DNA of 64,000 bases from Chromohalobacter canadensis (GTDB taxonomy: Bacteria > Pseudomonadota > Gammaproteobacteria > Pseudomonadales > Halomonadaceae): NCBI RefSeq assembly GCF_029544075.1, contig NZ_JAJQJH010000006.1, forward strand, positions 62,001 to 126,000, given 5' to 3'. The stretch's first letter is position 1; every line of letters begins with the position of its first letter. The notes under the pieces were generated by a model, which worked only from the letters and a program-made list of their open reading frames with translations, had not been told where the DNA came from and ran no database searches. Of the stretch, positions 18,688 through 30,791 are shown piece by piece. Made by a program: the position numbers and the translations under genes.

Positions 18688-19683
18688 ATGGCATCATCGC
18701 GTTTTACGCCTTTCGAGCGCTTATTGCTCAGCAGCCGTAACGAGGCCGATACGGCTGCGTTGTTGTTATTGGCGTGGCTGGCGATGAGCGATGGACAGGG
18801 GACCTTGAGCGACCGCAAACGCACCTTGCTCGACGAGCTCACCGGGGACTTTCGCCACGACCACGGCTATCAGTTGATCATCGATCTAGCGAGTGCGCCG
18901 GATTTCGTGGCCTTACAGCTCGCGGCGGAAGTGCTGCAACGCTATTATCGTGGGCCGCGCCGGGAAACCTTTCTCCGCCAGGCCATTCATGTGGCAACCC
19001 ATGAAGGGGCGCTGGTGGCCGGCCAGCATCATGTGCTGCGTTTTCTGGCCGACCTGCTGGGCGTGGCGCCCGAGACGTTCGAGGTCTTGTTCCGGGATGT
19101 TGCCGGTTACCCGCTGGCGGTGCCCGAGGACCTCAGTGCCGCGCATTACTGGCGGTCACGCGAGAGTGCCGATCATCGGCATTCCTCCCAACAAGACCGT
19201 CATGACACGCATGGTGAAAGTTCTCGGGAACGCACGGACGGGGAGGAGGACGCCGCGCAAGGCTCGCGAGGGCGTCGTAGGAAGGAGCAACGCTATCGTC
19301 AGCGTGAGCATGCCAAGGACGGGCATGACGAAACCCGGCGGCGTCGCTGGCGTTGGCGGCGCGAGGAAGCCGGGCAGCGTGAGCAGGCTCATGACGGCCA
19401 GCATTCGGACGAAGGGGAGCGGCACCGCGAAGGTTTTTCCCATGAAGGTGCGTACGCTAAGGGGCATGCCTCAGGTAATGAAAAGGCTCAGCGGGCATTG
19501 GCCGTGCTGGGTTTGATGGAAAATGCACAAAAGAGCGAGATTAAGCGCGCCTACCGACGTCTGGCCCAAAAATACCATCCTGATCGCTATCATGCACAAA
19601 GCCAGGAGGCGATGGTCACGGCGTCGCTGCGCTTTCAGCGAATCAAGAACGCCTATGATTATTTGATGCGCCAACATGCGTGA
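18688..19683 (+). CDS. DnaJ-like co-chaperone: N-terminal TerB-like region, charged linker, C-terminal J domain
   Basis: A 331-residue protein in three parts. Residues about 1-155 look like a small helical TerB/DjlA-type domain (LLLSSRNEADTAALLLLAWLAM). Residues about 155-265 are a highly charged low-complexity linker rich in R, E, H, D and Q. Residues about 268-331 are a J domain with an intact HPD at 297-299 (KYHPDRY), so it can stimulate an Hsp70 ATPase. No membrane segment is seen, unlike DjlA. Its last 8 bases overlap the next gene, suggesting translational coupling. Confidence 0.82.
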   Translation: MASSRFTPFERLLLSSRNEADTAALLLLAWLAMSDGQGTLSDRKRTLLDELTGDFRHDHGYQLIIDLASAPDFVALQLAAEVLQRYYRGPRRETFLRQAIHVATHEGALVAGQHHVLRFLADLLGVAPETFEVLFRDVAGYPLAVPEDLSAAHYWRSRESADHRHSSQQDRHDTHGESSRERTDGEEDAAQGSRGRRRKEQRYRQREHAKDGHDETRRRRWRWRREEAGQREQAHDGQHSDEGERHREGFSHEGAYAKGHASGNEKAQRALAVLGLMENAQKSEIKRAYRRLAQKYHPDRYHAQSQEAMVTASLRFQRIKNAYDYLMRQHA

Positions 19684-20098
19684 TCTTTATCGACGATTGG
19701 ACATACACGTGTCGGCAAGCGACGCGGACATCGCACGGGCCATTGCGCGTTGCGAGAATCAGGCCGTCAAGGCGGCCGCGGAAAACGTCCTGCGCGTCGA
19801 ATCGCGTAAGCGTGAATACGACCAACTCTATGGCACCTTGACGGGTATCGGGCTGCTGCGTGCGCGCATGGGACTGAGTCATGCACCGTATTGGAAAGGC
19901 AGCGTGGCCAACGATTTCTCGATCAGCGCCGATGGTGAGTATGCCCGCTACGCGGAGCTAAAGGCCAAGGTGGGCCGTGCCGTACGCGTCCACGACGCCT
20001 GGCAGCAAGTGCGCAGGGTGATGCTGTGGGGCGGCGGTATTTCGTTGGCCACGGGCGCCGGCGTGGCGTTGCTGATGTTTGCACCGGATCTTTTCTGA
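19676..20098 (+). CDS. Membrane-anchored J-domain-like protein lacking the HPD motif
   Basis: A 140-residue protein. Residues 3-58 follow the J-domain pattern (DLYRRLDIHVSASDADIARAI, then LRVESRKREYDQLYG like helix IV), but the loop that should hold HPD is missing, so it is not expected to activate Hsp70. A single hydrophobic segment lies at about 116-135, near the C-terminus, suggesting tail-anchoring to the inner membrane. It overlaps the upstream J-protein gene by 8 bp. Function is unknown; a regulatory or scaffold partner of the upstream protein is a reasonable inference. Confidence 0.7.
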   Translation: MRDLYRRLDIHVSASDADIARAIARCENQAVKAAAENVLRVESRKREYDQLYGTLTGIGLLRARMGLSHAPYWKGSVANDFSISADGEYARYAELKAKVGRAVRVHDAWQQVRRVMLWGGGISLATGAGVALLMFAPDLF

Positions 20099-20582
20099 TC
20101 TCATGCCATGGCATCGTTGAGGGACCCTGCGCTACCCCCTACAATCGTATGAACGTCTGCTCAGTCAAGAGGCTTAGGTGCGACACGGCTGCGGCAATTG
20201 GTCGCTTCTATTTCGCCTGATTTTGCTTCAGAATGCCGCCCCGTCGGCTCTCCCTGCTTGTCGCTCGCGTTCGACCGAAAGGTGTTCCTTTACAGGCAGA
20301 CGAGGGCGAGATGGCGTAAGCGATGCGTGCTCGTTTATGGCGGAGGTATTCACCATTGCTTAGCATGCTTGGTACGCCCAACCTTCAGAGCGCATCACAC
20401 TCGTGTCATTGGCAGCCGGAAAACCGGTGGCCGGTTGGAATGCCATGGGGCGTTTACAAGTAGTCAGCAATGCCTGAGCTGACCAATTGGACACGCGCCA
20501 AGTCGCTGACGTTCCGTTGGCGAATGTGCTACGGCATTTTGACCGCCAGGCCTAACGGGTCGCTAGCGGAGGAAAGCATTCA
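20099..20582 (+). other. Long non-coding leader upstream of cyoA
   Basis: About 480 bp with no gene that I can support. A short dyad AACCGG-TGG-CCGGTT lies at 20422-20436. I see no clear terminator after the preceding J-like gene and no confident sigma-70 promoter. The length suggests that the cyo regulatory region is here. Confidence 0.5.
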
Positions 20583-20633
20583 ATGAGCAAGCGCTGCAAC
20601 GTCTTCCCACGCTTGAGTGAGGCTATGCAATGA
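20583..20633 (+). CDS. Candidate 16-residue upstream ORF (leader peptide) coupled to cyoA
   Basis: ATG at 20583, read [16 protein letters not shown], stop TGA at 20631-20633. A good Shine-Dalgarno (GCGGAGGAAAGC) lies just upstream, better than the one for cyoA. Its stop overlaps the cyoA start in an ATGA arrangement, the usual geometry of translational coupling. Whether it is translated is unknown. Confidence 0.4.
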   Translation: MSKRCNVFPRLSEAMQ

Positions 20634-21538
20634 GAATGAAGAAGAACCTGGGATGGCTCGGTATCCTGCCCTTGATCGCAGTGCTGCTTAGTGGCTGCGA
20701 TGGGGCGCTCGTGGATCCCAAGGGTCAGATCGGGGTAGAGCTAAAATCACTGATTATCACGGCGTTCTGGCTGATGATGATCGTGGTGATCCCCGTCCTC
20801 GTCATGACGGTGGTTTTTGCTTGGAAATATCGGCATAGCAACCATGCCGCCAAGTACATGCCGGACTGGGCGCACTCCAACAAGATCGAAGCCGTCGTGT
20901 GGCTCATCCCCTGCATCATCATCCTGTTTCTGGGGATCATTACCTGGAAAACGTCGCACTCGCTGGATCCGCACAAGCCGATCGAATCCGACGTCGAGAC
21001 CATGGAAGTACAGGTCGTCGCCTTGGATTGGAAGTGGCTGTTCATCTATCCCGAGCAAGGCATCGCAACGGTCAACGAAGTGGCCATGCCCGTTGATGTG
21101 CCGGTGCACTTCAGCGTGACGTCGGCGGCGGTGATGAACTCGTTCTTCATCCCCACCTTGGGTAGCCAGATCTACGCTATGGCCGGCATGGATAACGACG
21201 TGTACCTGGTGGCGAACGAGGCGGGCGTCTACGACGGCAAGTCCTCCAACTACAGTGGCAAGGGTTTCTCGGAGATGACCTTCGATGCGCATGCCATGTC
21301 GCAGGATGATTTCGATGCCTGGGTCGACAAGGTGGGTCAGTCGTCCGAAACGCTCTCGTATGAAGGGAGCTACCAAGAGTTGGCGGAACCGTCCACGGAC
21401 CATCCTGTGGAGTATTTCTCCGACGTAACGTCAGACCTGTACCGCGACATCGTCGAGGGTTTCCATGGTGGCAACGGTGAAGGTGGACACGATGGCGGCC
21501 ATGGCGAGACGTCCATGAGCGCAGAGGCAGCGGAGTAA
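20630..21538 (+). CDS. cyoA: Cytochrome bo3 ubiquinol oxidase subunit II
   Basis: A 302-residue inner-membrane subunit. It has a lipoprotein signal with the lipobox LLSGC (Cys near residue 23), two transmembrane helices (about 40-70 and 88-110) and a periplasmic cupredoxin domain (about 125-230) without the CuA ligands, as expected for a quinol oxidase. The C-terminus is an extended His/Gly/Glu-rich tail. It is the first gene of cyoABCDE. An alternative ATG lies two codons in (20636). Confidence 0.95.
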   Translation: MRMKKNLGWLGILPLIAVLLSGCDGALVDPKGQIGVELKSLIITAFWLMMIVVIPVLVMTVVFAWKYRHSNHAAKYMPDWAHSNKIEAVVWLIPCIIILFLGIITWKTSHSLDPHKPIESDVETMEVQVVALDWKWLFIYPEQGIATVNEVAMPVDVPVHFSVTSAAVMNSFFIPTLGSQIYAMAGMDNDVYLVANEAGVYDGKSSNYSGKGFSEMTFDAHAMSQDDFDAWVDKVGQSSETLSYEGSYQELAEPSTDHPVEYFSDVTSDLYRDIVEGFHGGNGEGGHDGGHGETSMSAEAAE

Positions 21539-21542
21539 CATT

Positions 21543-23522
21543 ATGTTCGGAAAACTTGGACTTGACGATATTCCCTATCATGAGCCAATTCTGGTCGTGA
21601 CGGCTATTGTCATGATGCTGGGTGGCTTAGCCATCGTCGGCTTGCTGACGTACTTCAAGAAGTGGAAATGGCTGTGGACGGAGTGGATCACCTCCATCGA
21701 CCACAAGAAGCTGGGTATCATGTATTTCCTCGTGGCGCTGGTCATGCTGTTGCGCGGTTTCTCCGACGCCATCATGATGCGTACCCAACAGGCCATGGCC
21801 GCCGGGGGCGCCGAGGGCTATCTACCGCCCGAGCATTACGATCAGATCTTCACCGCGCATGGTGTGATCATGATCTTCTTCGTGGCCATGCCCATGGTCA
21901 TCGGCCTGATGAACCTGGTTGTTCCGCTGCAGATCGGCGCGCGTGACGTCGCCTTCCCGTTCATGAACAACCTGAGTTTCTGGCTGTTCATGGCAGGTGT
22001 CGTACTGACCATGGTGTCGCTGCTCATTGGTGAGTATGGCAAGACTGGCTGGTTGGCCTATGCGCCATTATCGGGAATACAGTACAGTCCCGGCGTAGGG
22101 GTCGATTATTGGATATGGGGACTGCAGATATCGGGGATCGGCACCACCCTGACCGGTATCAACTTCTTCGTCACCATCCTGAAGATGCGTACCAAGGGCA
22201 TGACGCTGTTCCGCATGCCGATCTTCACCTGGACGTCGCTGTGCGCGAACATCCTGATCATTGCTTCTTTTCCGATTCTGACTGCGACCATTGCATTGCT
22301 GACTCTCGATCGTTACCTGGGGATGCACTTCTTCACGAACGATATGGGCGGCAACATGATGATGTACGTCAACCTCATCTGGGCCTGGGGCCATCCTGAG
22401 GTGTACATTCTCATCCTGCCGGCGTTCGGGGTGTTCTCTGAGGTCATTGCGACCTTCGCCAAGAAGCGCTTGTTCGGTTACAACACCATGGTCTGGGCGA
22501 CCTTGGCGATCGGTATACTGTCGTTCGTGGTGTGGCTGCATCACTTCTTCACCATGGGGGCAGGCGCGAACGTCAACGCCTTCTTCGGTATCGCGACGAT
22601 GATTATCGCCATTCCGACCGGGGTGAAGATCTTCAACTGGCTGTTCACCATGTATCGCGGTCGGCTGCAGTTCACATCGCCAGTACTGTGGACACTGGGC
22701 TTCATCATCACCTTCACCATCGGTGGCATGACCGGGGTGATGCTGGCAGTGCCTGGCGCGAACTTCGTGCTGCATAACAGCCTGTTCGTCATCGCTCACT
22801 TCCACAACGTCATCATCGGCGGCGTGGTATTTGGCATGCTTGCAGGTCTGACCTACTGGTTCCCGAAGGCCTTTGGCTTCAAGCTCGACGAGAAGTGGGG
22901 CAAGCGTTCCTTCTGGTTCTGGATTACCGGTTTCTACCTGGCCTTCATGCCGCTCTATATCCTGAGCTTCATGGGTGCGGTACGCCGCATGCAATCATAC
23001 GCCAACGCCGATTGGCAGCCGCTGATGATCGTGGCATGGGTCGGTGCCGTCCTCATTCTGTGCGGTATTGCCTGCACCGTGATCCAGTTCATCGTGAGTA
23101 TTCGCAATCGCGAGAAGTATGCCGATATCACGGGCGATCCGTGGGATGCGCGTACACTGGAGTGGTCGACGTCTTCTCCCGCACCGTTCTATAACTTCGC
23201 GCATCTACCCAATGTTGGCTCCGTCGATGCCTTCTGGGAAGCGAAGAAAGAGAAGGGCATGGCAGCGGACAAACCGACCCAGTACGAAGACATTCACATG
23301 CCGAAGAACACTGTGGCAGGACCGATCATCGGTCTGATCAGCATCGTGTTCGGTTTCGCGTTGGTCTGGCATATCTGGTGGCTGGCCGGTGTAGGCGCGG
23401 TCGGCATGTTCGTAGCCTTCATGTTCCGTGTCTTCAACGACGACATCGACTACTACGTCCCGGCGGCGGAAGTCGAGCGTATTGAGCGCGAGCACCATAA
23501 ACGGCTGGAGATGCAGGCGTAA
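21543..23522 (+). CDS. cyoB: Cytochrome bo3 ubiquinol oxidase subunit I
   Basis: A 659-residue heme-copper oxidase catalytic subunit that reduces O2 to water and pumps protons. The text [15 protein letters not shown] (near residue 280) holds the CuB histidine and the cross-linked tyrosine, and [10 protein letters not shown] near 330 holds the other two CuB histidines. HFHNVIIGG near 418 carries the heme histidines. About 15 membrane segments are expected, as in E. coli CyoB (663). It follows cyoA by 4 bp. Confidence 0.97.
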   Translation: MFGKLGLDDIPYHEPILVVTAIVMMLGGLAIVGLLTYFKKWKWLWTEWITSIDHKKLGIMYFLVALVMLLRGFSDAIMMRTQQAMAAGGAEGYLPPEHYDQIFTAHGVIMIFFVAMPMVIGLMNLVVPLQIGARDVAFPFMNNLSFWLFMAGVVLTMVSLLIGEYGKTGWLAYAPLSGIQYSPGVGVDYWIWGLQISGIGTTLTGINFFVTILKMRTKGMTLFRMPIFTWTSLCANILIIASFPILTATIALLTLDRYLGMHFFTNDMGGNMMMYVNLIWAWGHPEVYILILPAFGVFSEVIATFAKKRLFGYNTMVWATLAIGILSFVVWLHHFFTMGAGANVNAFFGIATMIIAIPTGVKIFNWLFTMYRGRLQFTSPVLWTLGFIITFTIGGMTGVMLAVPGANFVLHNSLFVIAHFHNVIIGGVVFGMLAGLTYWFPKAFGFKLDEKWGKRSFWFWITGFYLAFMPLYILSFMGAVRRMQSYANADWQPLMIVAWVGAVLILCGIACTVIQFIVSIRNREKYADITGDPWDARTLEWSTSSPAPFYNFAHLPNVGSVDAFWEAKKEKGMAADKPTQYEDIHMPKNTVAGPIIGLISIVFGFALVWHIWWLAGVGAVGMFVAFMFRVFNDDIDYYVPAAEVERIEREHHKRLEMQA

Positions 23523-23524
23523 TC

Positions 23525-24142
23525 ATGACGACGCAAACTGTTAATCAACATGACGCTCATGCCCATGACGAGCATGAGCACCACGATGCTGGTGCCATGA
23601 AGGTATTTGGCTTCTGGGTCTACCTGATGAGTGACCTGGTCATCTTCGGGAGCCTTTTCGCGACCTATGCCGTGCTCATGCAGGGCACGGCGGGCGGCCC
23701 CTCTGGGGCCGATATCTTCGAGCTCCCGTTGATTTTGGTCAGTACCTTCCTGCTGCTATTCAGTAGTTTCACCTATGGCATGGCCGTGCTTGCCATGCAT
23801 GCCGATCGAGTGGCGCAGGTGAAAGGATGGCTGGTCATCACGTTCTTGCTGGGTGCCGGCTTTATCGGGTTGGAAATCTATGAATTCCATCATCTGATTG
23901 CTGAAGGCTTCGGACCGGATCGTAGTGCTTTCCTATCCTCCTTCTTCACGTTGGTCGGGACGCACGGCCTACACGTGACCTTCGGCCTGATCTGGATGCT
24001 GGTGATGATCGTCCAACTGTTCACGAAGGGTCTTAACGACAAGACGCGCCCGCGCATCATGTGCCTGAGTCTGTTCTGGCACTTCCTCGATATCGTGTGG
24101 ATCTGTGTCTTTACCTTCGTCTATTTGATGGGAGTTCTGTAA
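23525..24142 (+). CDS. cyoC: Cytochrome bo3 ubiquinol oxidase subunit III
   Basis: A 205-residue membrane subunit with five hydrophobic segments after a His/Asp-rich start ([15 protein letters not shown]). [18 protein letters not shown] is the family start of helix 1, and [12 protein letters not shown] and [13 protein letters not shown] are also conserved. Its stop shares two bases with the cyoD start. Confidence 0.96.
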   Translation: MTTQTVNQHDAHAHDEHEHHDAGAMKVFGFWVYLMSDLVIFGSLFATYAVLMQGTAGGPSGADIFELPLILVSTFLLLFSSFTYGMAVLAMHADRVAQVKGWLVITFLLGAGFIGLEIYEFHHLIAEGFGPDRSAFLSSFFTLVGTHGLHVTFGLIWMLVMIVQLFTKGLNDKTRPRIMCLSLFWHFLDIVWICVFTFVYLMGVL

Positions 24143-24477
24143 TGAGCGATGCACATGCTTCCCACGATGGTGGCAACCACGGCAGCGTCAAGTCCTATGT
24201 GATTGGCTTGATCCTCTCTCTCGTGTTGACGATCATCCCGTTCTGGATGGTCATGAGCGGTGGCTTCAGCAATATGGCCGTCGTCGTGACGATCTCGATC
24301 ATGGCCATCTGTCAGGTGCTGGTGCAGTTGATCATGTTCATGCACCTGGACTTCAAGACCGAAGAAGGATGGAATGCGGGGTCCTTTATCTTCACGGCGT
24401 TGATCCTGGTCATCCTGGTAGGTGGGTCGCTGTGGATCATGCAGAACCTGCACGCCAACATGATGCTTGGTGGGTGA
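24142..24477 (+). CDS. cyoD: Cytochrome bo3 ubiquinol oxidase subunit IV
   Basis: A 111-residue membrane subunit with three hydrophobic segments. [20 protein letters not shown] and [10 protein letters not shown] are typical for CyoD. I chose the ATG at 24142 ([11 protein letters not shown]), which overlaps the cyoC stop; the frame is open upstream inside cyoC. Confidence 0.95.
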   Translation: MSDAHASHDGGNHGSVKSYVIGLILSLVLTIIPFWMVMSGGFSNMAVVVTISIMAICQVLVQLIMFMHLDFKTEEGWNAGSFIFTALILVILVGGSLWIMQNLHANMMLGG

Positions 24478-24490
24478 GTCGCTCGGCGTG

Positions 24491-25378
24491 ATGCTCAAAC
24501 CCTACGTCTCCATTACCAAGCCGGGCATCATCTTCGGCAATCTGATCTCCGTGGCCGGGGGCTTCTTCCTCGCTTCTCAAGGGAGCGTGGATGGTGTGCT
24601 CTTTCTGGCCACGGTTATCGGAATTGCGTTGGTGATCGCGTCCGGGTGCGTGTTCAATAATTACATCGATCGTGATATCGATCGTCTGATGGAGCGTACC
24701 CAAGGGCGTGTCACGGTCCAGGGGCTGATTTCACCCGGTATCACGCTTGCGTATGGCAGTGTGTTGGGGGTTGCAGGCTTCTTGACTCTGGCGTTGGGCA
24801 CCAATGCCTTGGCGACACTGTTCGCCTTGCTCGGGTTCTTCGTCTATGTCGGGCTTTATAGCCTGTATCTCAAACGACACTCGGTCTATGGCACCCTGGT
24901 GGGCAGTTTGTCCGGCGCAGCGCCCCCGGTGGTCGGCTATTGCGCCGTCAGTGGGCAGTTCGATCTCGGCGCGCTGACGCTGCTGCTGATCTTCTGCTTG
25001 TGGCAGATGCCGCACTCGTATGCCATTGCCATCTTTCGCTACCAGGACTATCGCGCGGCGTCGATCCCGGTACTGCCGGTCACGCGCGGCGTGAGGGCAG
25101 CGAAGCATCATATCTTCTGGTATATCCTGGCGTTCTTGGGAGCGACTCTGATGCTCACGCTAGGCGGCTATGCCGGATATGGCTACTTCGCGGTGGCGGC
25201 AGCGATGGGGCTTTATTGGCTCGTCATGGCGCTGCGGGGATACCGCACAGGCGACGACCGTGTCTGGGCCAAGAAGGTATTCATCTTCTCGATCCTCACC
25301 ATCACGGCGCTCAGCATCATGATGTCGATCGACTTTCAGGTGACCGATACCGAAGTACTGATGACCTCGCTACGCTGA
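24491..25378 (+). CDS. cyoE: Protoheme IX farnesyltransferase (heme O synthase)
   Basis: A 295-residue UbiA-family membrane enzyme that farnesylates heme B to heme O for the bo3 oxidase. It carries the prenyl-diphosphate binding motif [15 protein letters not shown] (near residue 57) and the second Asp-containing loop [14 protein letters not shown] chose the ATG at 24491 because [17 protein letters not shown] matches the CyoE start; an upstream in-frame GTG at 24467 would overlap cyoD. Last gene of the operon. Confidence 0.95.
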   Translation: MLKPYVSITKPGIIFGNLISVAGGFFLASQGSVDGVLFLATVIGIALVIASGCVFNNYIDRDIDRLMERTQGRVTVQGLISPGITLAYGSVLGVAGFLTLALGTNALATLFALLGFFVYVGLYSLYLKRHSVYGTLVGSLSGAAPPVVGYCAVSGQFDLGALTLLLIFCLWQMPHSYAIAIFRYQDYRAASIPVLPVTRGVRAAKHHIFWYILAFLGATLMLTLGGYAGYGYFAVAAAMGLYWLVMALRGYRTGDDRVWAKKVFIFSILTITALSIMMSIDFQVTDTEVLMTSLR

Positions 25379-25400
25379 TTTAAAGCCCCTTGCCCGAAAT

Positions 25401-25433
25401 AAAAAGCCACGCCATGACGGCGTGGCTTTTTTC
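25401..25433. terminator. Bidirectional terminator between cyoE and thiC
   Basis: AAAAAGCCACGCC and its complement flank a 4-base loop, giving A-run, stem, T-run symmetry. It can serve both converging operons. Confidence 0.9.
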
Positions 25434-25448
25434 GTCTCGGGCGCGTGT

Positions 25449-27389
<1,941 letters not shown>

Positions 27390-27454
27390 TCAAGCCGGCG
27401 CACAGCGCAGGAGGGGGAAACCGGCATGGGCGTGTTTTCGTATCGCGCGGTTTC

Positions 27455-27570
27455 CGCTTGATCCCTACGCCGGTACTAGCCGGATCAGGTTCGTCGGGAT
27501 CCGTCGTGGCGCCCGCTTTGATGGCGAACGCAGGACGATCTCAGCCGGTTCCACCGGCACCCCGTCAAGC
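27455..27570 (-). promoter_or_regulatory. TPP (THI-element) riboswitch of thiC
   Basis: Read on the minus strand, the aptamer shows ACGGGGTGCC, then GGCTGAGAT, then ACGAACCTGATCCGG and CCGGCGTAGGGA in order. These are the conserved THI-box blocks. The leader between it and the thiC start is about 90 nt, enough for an expression platform that hides the ribosome-binding site or terminates transcription when TPP is abundant. Confidence 0.95.
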
Positions 27571-27697
27571 TGTCGTCTAGAGTCTAGCAAGGTATCGCCC
27601 GAATGAAATCCCCCTGTGCGATGCGTGCGACGGACGAGACGTCAAACCCTTGTTTGCATGCTAATGTTCAGGGGAAGCCACCAAAGGAGAGCTGAAC

Positions 27698-28579
27698 ATG
27701 AAAGTTGGATTTATTGGTCTGGGAGCCATGGGGCGTGGCATGGCGCAGCAGTTACTCGAGGCAGAGCATGATGTGACGGTGTGGAACCGTTCCCCGGAGG
27801 CTGCCGAGGCGCTCGCCGAGCAGGGCGCCAAGATCGCCAAGAAACCGGCCGACGCGGCGCGGTGTGAGGTGCTGGTGAGCATGCTGGCGGACGATCAGGC
27901 AGCGCATCAGGTGCTGGTCGAAAGCAAGGCCATCGAGGCGATGAAAAAGGGCAGCGTTCACGTCAACATGGCTACGGTGTCGGTGGCTTTCGCGCGCGGT
28001 ATGGCGGCGCTTCACGAGCGCCTAGGCGTGGGCTATGTTGCCGCGCCGGTGCTGGGTCGGCCGGATGTGGCGGCGTCGGGTAAGCTTAATATCATCGCCG
28101 CCGGTGAACCGTCCCAAATCGAGCGGGTCAGACCCGTGCTAGACGCCATGGGGCAAGCCGTATGGCCTTTGGGAGCATCACCCGAGCGTGCCAACGTGGC
28201 TAAAATAGCCGCCAATTTCATGCTTGCCAGTGCCATCGAATCGATGGCCGAGGCCTCGACACTGACCCGCGCGTACGGCATCGAGGCCAGCGATTTCCTC
28301 GATATCGTCACCAACACGCTGTTTGCCTCGCCGGCCTATCAGGGCTACGGCAAGATGATCGCCGAGGCACGCTTCGAGCCCGCCGGGTTCACGATGCGGC
28401 TTGGCCACAAGGATGTCGGGCTGGCCTTGAGTGCGGGTGATGAGCAAAACGTCGCCTTGCCATTGGGCAGTGCGGTGCGCGATCGGCTGCTCGACGCCTT
28501 GGCCAACGGCGATGGCGAAAAGGACTGGTCGGGGCTCGCCGAGGTCGCCGCGCGCCAGGCGCATCTAGATAAGCGCTAG
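27698..28579 (+). CDS. NAD(P)-dependent beta-hydroxyacid dehydrogenase
   Basis: A 293-residue oxidoreductase of the 3-hydroxyisobutyrate/tartronate-semialdehyde reductase family. The Rossmann motif GFIGLGAMGRGMA starts at residue 4, and the catalytic Lys lies in NVAKIAANFMLAS near residue 171. WNRSPEA near residue 28 puts Arg where NADPH-preferring members have it. The expected DGPVSG-type substrate motif is replaced by AAPVLGRPDVA, which is the glyoxylate/succinic-semialdehyde reductase-like form. The exact substrate is not assignable. Confidence 0.85.
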   Translation: MKVGFIGLGAMGRGMAQQLLEAEHDVTVWNRSPEAAEALAEQGAKIAKKPADAARCEVLVSMLADDQAAHQVLVESKAIEAMKKGSVHVNMATVSVAFARGMAALHERLGVGYVAAPVLGRPDVAASGKLNIIAAGEPSQIERVRPVLDAMGQAVWPLGASPERANVAKIAANFMLASAIESMAEASTLTRAYGIEASDFLDIVTNTLFASPAYQGYGKMIAEARFEPAGFTMRLGHKDVGLALSAGDEQNVALPLGSAVRDRLLDALANGDGEKDWSGLAEVAARQAHLDKR

Positions 28580-28586
28580 ACCGTGT

Positions 28587-29765
28587 TCATGGCGTCAGGC
28601 GGTACAGCCCGGTATCACCGTCGTCGGCGGTGAAATATAACGCTCCGTTGTGGTAGGCGACGCCAGCGGGGCGTGCCCAGCGCTCGCCGTTCTCAGCCTG
28701 AAAGCCGCTGACCAGGTCGATCACTTCGCCTTGGTGACCGCCGTCCGTGAGTCGAATGCCGACGATCTTGGGCGGTCGGCGAGAGGCACGGCCGCCGGAC
28801 GCTTGCGTAGCCCAGCTGCCATGGATGGCGGTGACCATATCCACTTGCCAGGGGTTGTCATCAGGCAGGAAGGTCAGGCCGATGGGGGCGCTACGAGCGG
28901 CGAAAGTGGTCACCGGTGGTGTAAGCGTGTCACGCCCGGCAGGTGGTGCCGAATCGATGCATTCGTCGCGCTGCCACTCGCCTTCATTCCATTGATACCA
29001 CGGCATGCCATAAAAGCTCTCGGCCTCGGCGCGCACCAGCAGTTCAGGTGGCGCCTCGTACCCCCAATGGTCGGGGCCATTGTTGTTGAGATATAGCGTT
29101 CCCTCGGGGCTCCAGGCCATGCCGATGGGGTTGCGCAGCCCGCTGACGTAGGGTGTCCATTCAGGTGTCTCATGCGTGGGATCGAGGGCCATCACGCCGC
29201 CGCGCCGGTCCTCGAACGCAACGTCTTCGGAGATGCGTTGCGCCGAGCAGTTGCCTTGAAGGCCGAGCGCGACATAAAGCCTGCCATCGGGGCCAACAGA
29301 TAACGAACGCGAGGCGTGGCCGCTGCCGCCGGGCAAGTCGGCGACGCCCTCGAAATCCGTCTCCGTGACGTCCTGTCCCGGCGTATACCTCGTGCGATAG
29401 AGTTGGTCAGTGGTCGCTACGTACAAGTAGCCTTCGTGGACCACGGCACTATGCGGGTAACCGGACAGCGGGATTTCCGCATCGACACGATCATAGGGCG
29501 GTTGCAGGCGATACAGGCGCCCCGCCTGGGAGCCGATGAACATCTCGTCCTCAGGACCAAAGCTGATCAGTCGGGGCGCGCGTAGCGCGACCTGCTTATC
29601 GAGCGTGGCACCGTCGGGGACATTGGCCCGTTCCGCGTTGCCGGCAACCTCCACTGGCGTTAGTGCTTGGGCCTGACCGGAGGCGATCATCATGGCGCCC
29701 AACCACAGGCCGGCAAGCGCCGGCGCGCTTCGCCTCAGTGCATGGGTAGTGTGGCGAACGATCAT
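28587..29765 (-). CDS. Exported PQQ-dependent-type sugar dehydrogenase (sorbosone dehydrogenase family)
   Basis: A 392-residue six-bladed beta-propeller protein with a signal peptide (about 1-33, ending GQAQA). GLRNPIGMAWSPEGTLYLNNNGPDH and the C-terminal PAGVAYHNGALYFTADDG are family markers. The substrate is unknown and no PQQ synthesis genes are seen here, so activity is inferred only. I chose the start at 29765 because GAGGAG precedes it and it opens a signal peptide; the frame is open further upstream. Confidence 0.8.
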   Translation of the reverse strand: MIVRHTTHALRRSAPALAGLWLGAMMIASGQAQALTPVEVAGNAERANVPDGATLDKQVALRAPRLISFGPEDEMFIGSQAGRLYRLQPPYDRVDAEIPLSGYPHSAVVHEGYLYVATTDQLYRTRYTPGQDVTETDFEGVADLPGGSGHASRSLSVGPDGRLYVALGLQGNCSAQRISEDVAFEDRRGGVMALDPTHETPEWTPYVSGLRNPIGMAWSPEGTLYLNNNGPDHWGYEAPPELLVRAEAESFYGMPWYQWNEGEWQRDECIDSAPPAGRDTLTPPVTTFAARSAPIGLTFLPDDNPWQVDMVTAIHGSWATQASGGRASRRPPKIVGIRLTDGGHQGEVIDLVSGFQAENGERWARPAGVAYHNGALYFTADDGDTGLYRLTP

Positions 29766-29827
29766 GCACGACTCCTCGAGAAATTCTCTGGAGAAGTGTA
29801 GACAACAATCAGCGATGCGCCCGGGAC

Positions 29828-30763
29828 TCAGTAGATGCGAAAGCGTTTGAAGTCGGGATGCTTGGCAGCTTGTTGCGGGGTCTTGCGGAAGCGTTTGTAT
29901 TCCCACTGGTACTGGGCGGGATCCAGGGCGATGGCGTGTTCCACGCTGGCGTTAACGCCAGTGGCGGAGTGTGCCTCATCACTGGCATAGACGCGTTCAT
30001 CGGCGGCGAGAAAGTGGATCACGAAGCCCTCGCCGTTGGAGAGACGCCGCGCCACGCCAGTGACGACACGCGCCTCGGTGCGCGCCACGAGCTTGGGCAG
30101 TAAGGTGGCGGTATAGGCTGGACGCTGGAAGAAATCGGCAAAGACGCCACTACCCCAGCTCGGCTCCTGGTCGGGGAGAATCCCTACCGCCTCGCAGCGC
30201 TTGAGTGCCTTGAGCAGCGAGGCGACACCGCGTGGATTGGTGGGGACTAATTGGGCCCCCATGCGTTCGCGGCCATGCCGGATCACCGGATCGAGAGCAT
30301 CAATCTTGGGAGGCTCGTACATGGCGGTAAATGGGAAGTGGCTGGAAAGCCAGAAGTTGAGCACTTCCCAGTTGCCGTAATGCGGTGCCAGCACGATGAC
30401 GCCACGCCCCTGGGCGCGGGCGTCATCGAGCAGTTCGCGGCCATGCACGGCGCGGATCGAGGCCTCGACGCGCTCCGGAGCGGCCATCCAGGCAAAGCCC
30501 AGCTCGAGCATGGTTGCCGAAGAGTGCGTCAGGCTGTCCCGTGTCAGGCGTCGTTGCTGGCGTGCCGGCATGTCCGGATAGACGTGTCTGAGATTGATGC
30601 GTGTCACGTCGCGTTCGCGGCGGCTGAAGGTAAGAATCAGCGGGCCGATCAGGCGGGCCAGCTGCCACAGCCGGTGCGGTGTCAAGCGTGCCAGGGTGCG
30701 CCACAGCAGGGCGATGGCGCGTGCGCGTAAAGGAGAAGAGACATCTTCGGACATCGAACTCAT
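29828..30763 (-). CDS. Lysophospholipid/lipid A acyltransferase of the LpxL (HtrB) family
   Basis: A 311-residue inner-membrane-associated acyltransferase. The catalytic H-x4-E is H128 to E133 in APHYGNWEVL. An N-terminal hydrophobic helix (about 28-46) would anchor it. PDQEPSWGSGVFADFFQRPA near residue 195 is a family stretch. It most likely adds a secondary fatty acid to lipid A, though LpxL and LpxM types cannot be separated by eye. A dyad over the -10 box and a large hairpin lie upstream. Confidence 0.88.
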   Translation of the reverse strand: MSSMSEDVSSPLRARAIALLWRTLARLTPHRLWQLARLIGPLILTFSRRERDVTRINLRHVYPDMPARQQRRLTRDSLTHSSATMLELGFAWMAAPERVEASIRAVHGRELLDDARAQGRGVIVLAPHYGNWEVLNFWLSSHFPFTAMYEPPKIDALDPVIRHGRERMGAQLVPTNPRGVASLLKALKRCEAVGILPDQEPSWGSGVFADFFQRPAYTATLLPKLVARTEARVVTGVARRLSNGEGFVIHFLAADERVYASDEAHSATGVNASVEHAIALDPAQYQWEYKRFRKTPQQAAKHPDFKRFRIY

Positions 30764-30791
30764 GGCATCATAGTTTAGGCGGACGATAGGC

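Noticed and set aside
19156-19467. A hydrophobic-looking frame antisense to the charged linker of the J-domain protein
   Set aside because: Arg- and Glu-rich codons read in reverse give Ala, Leu and Pro; this explains the apparent membrane character.
20178-20482. Short frames in the cyo leader that could be small genes
   Set aside because: Overlapping, without ribosome-binding sites or family resemblance; only the 16-codon ORF at 20583 was kept.
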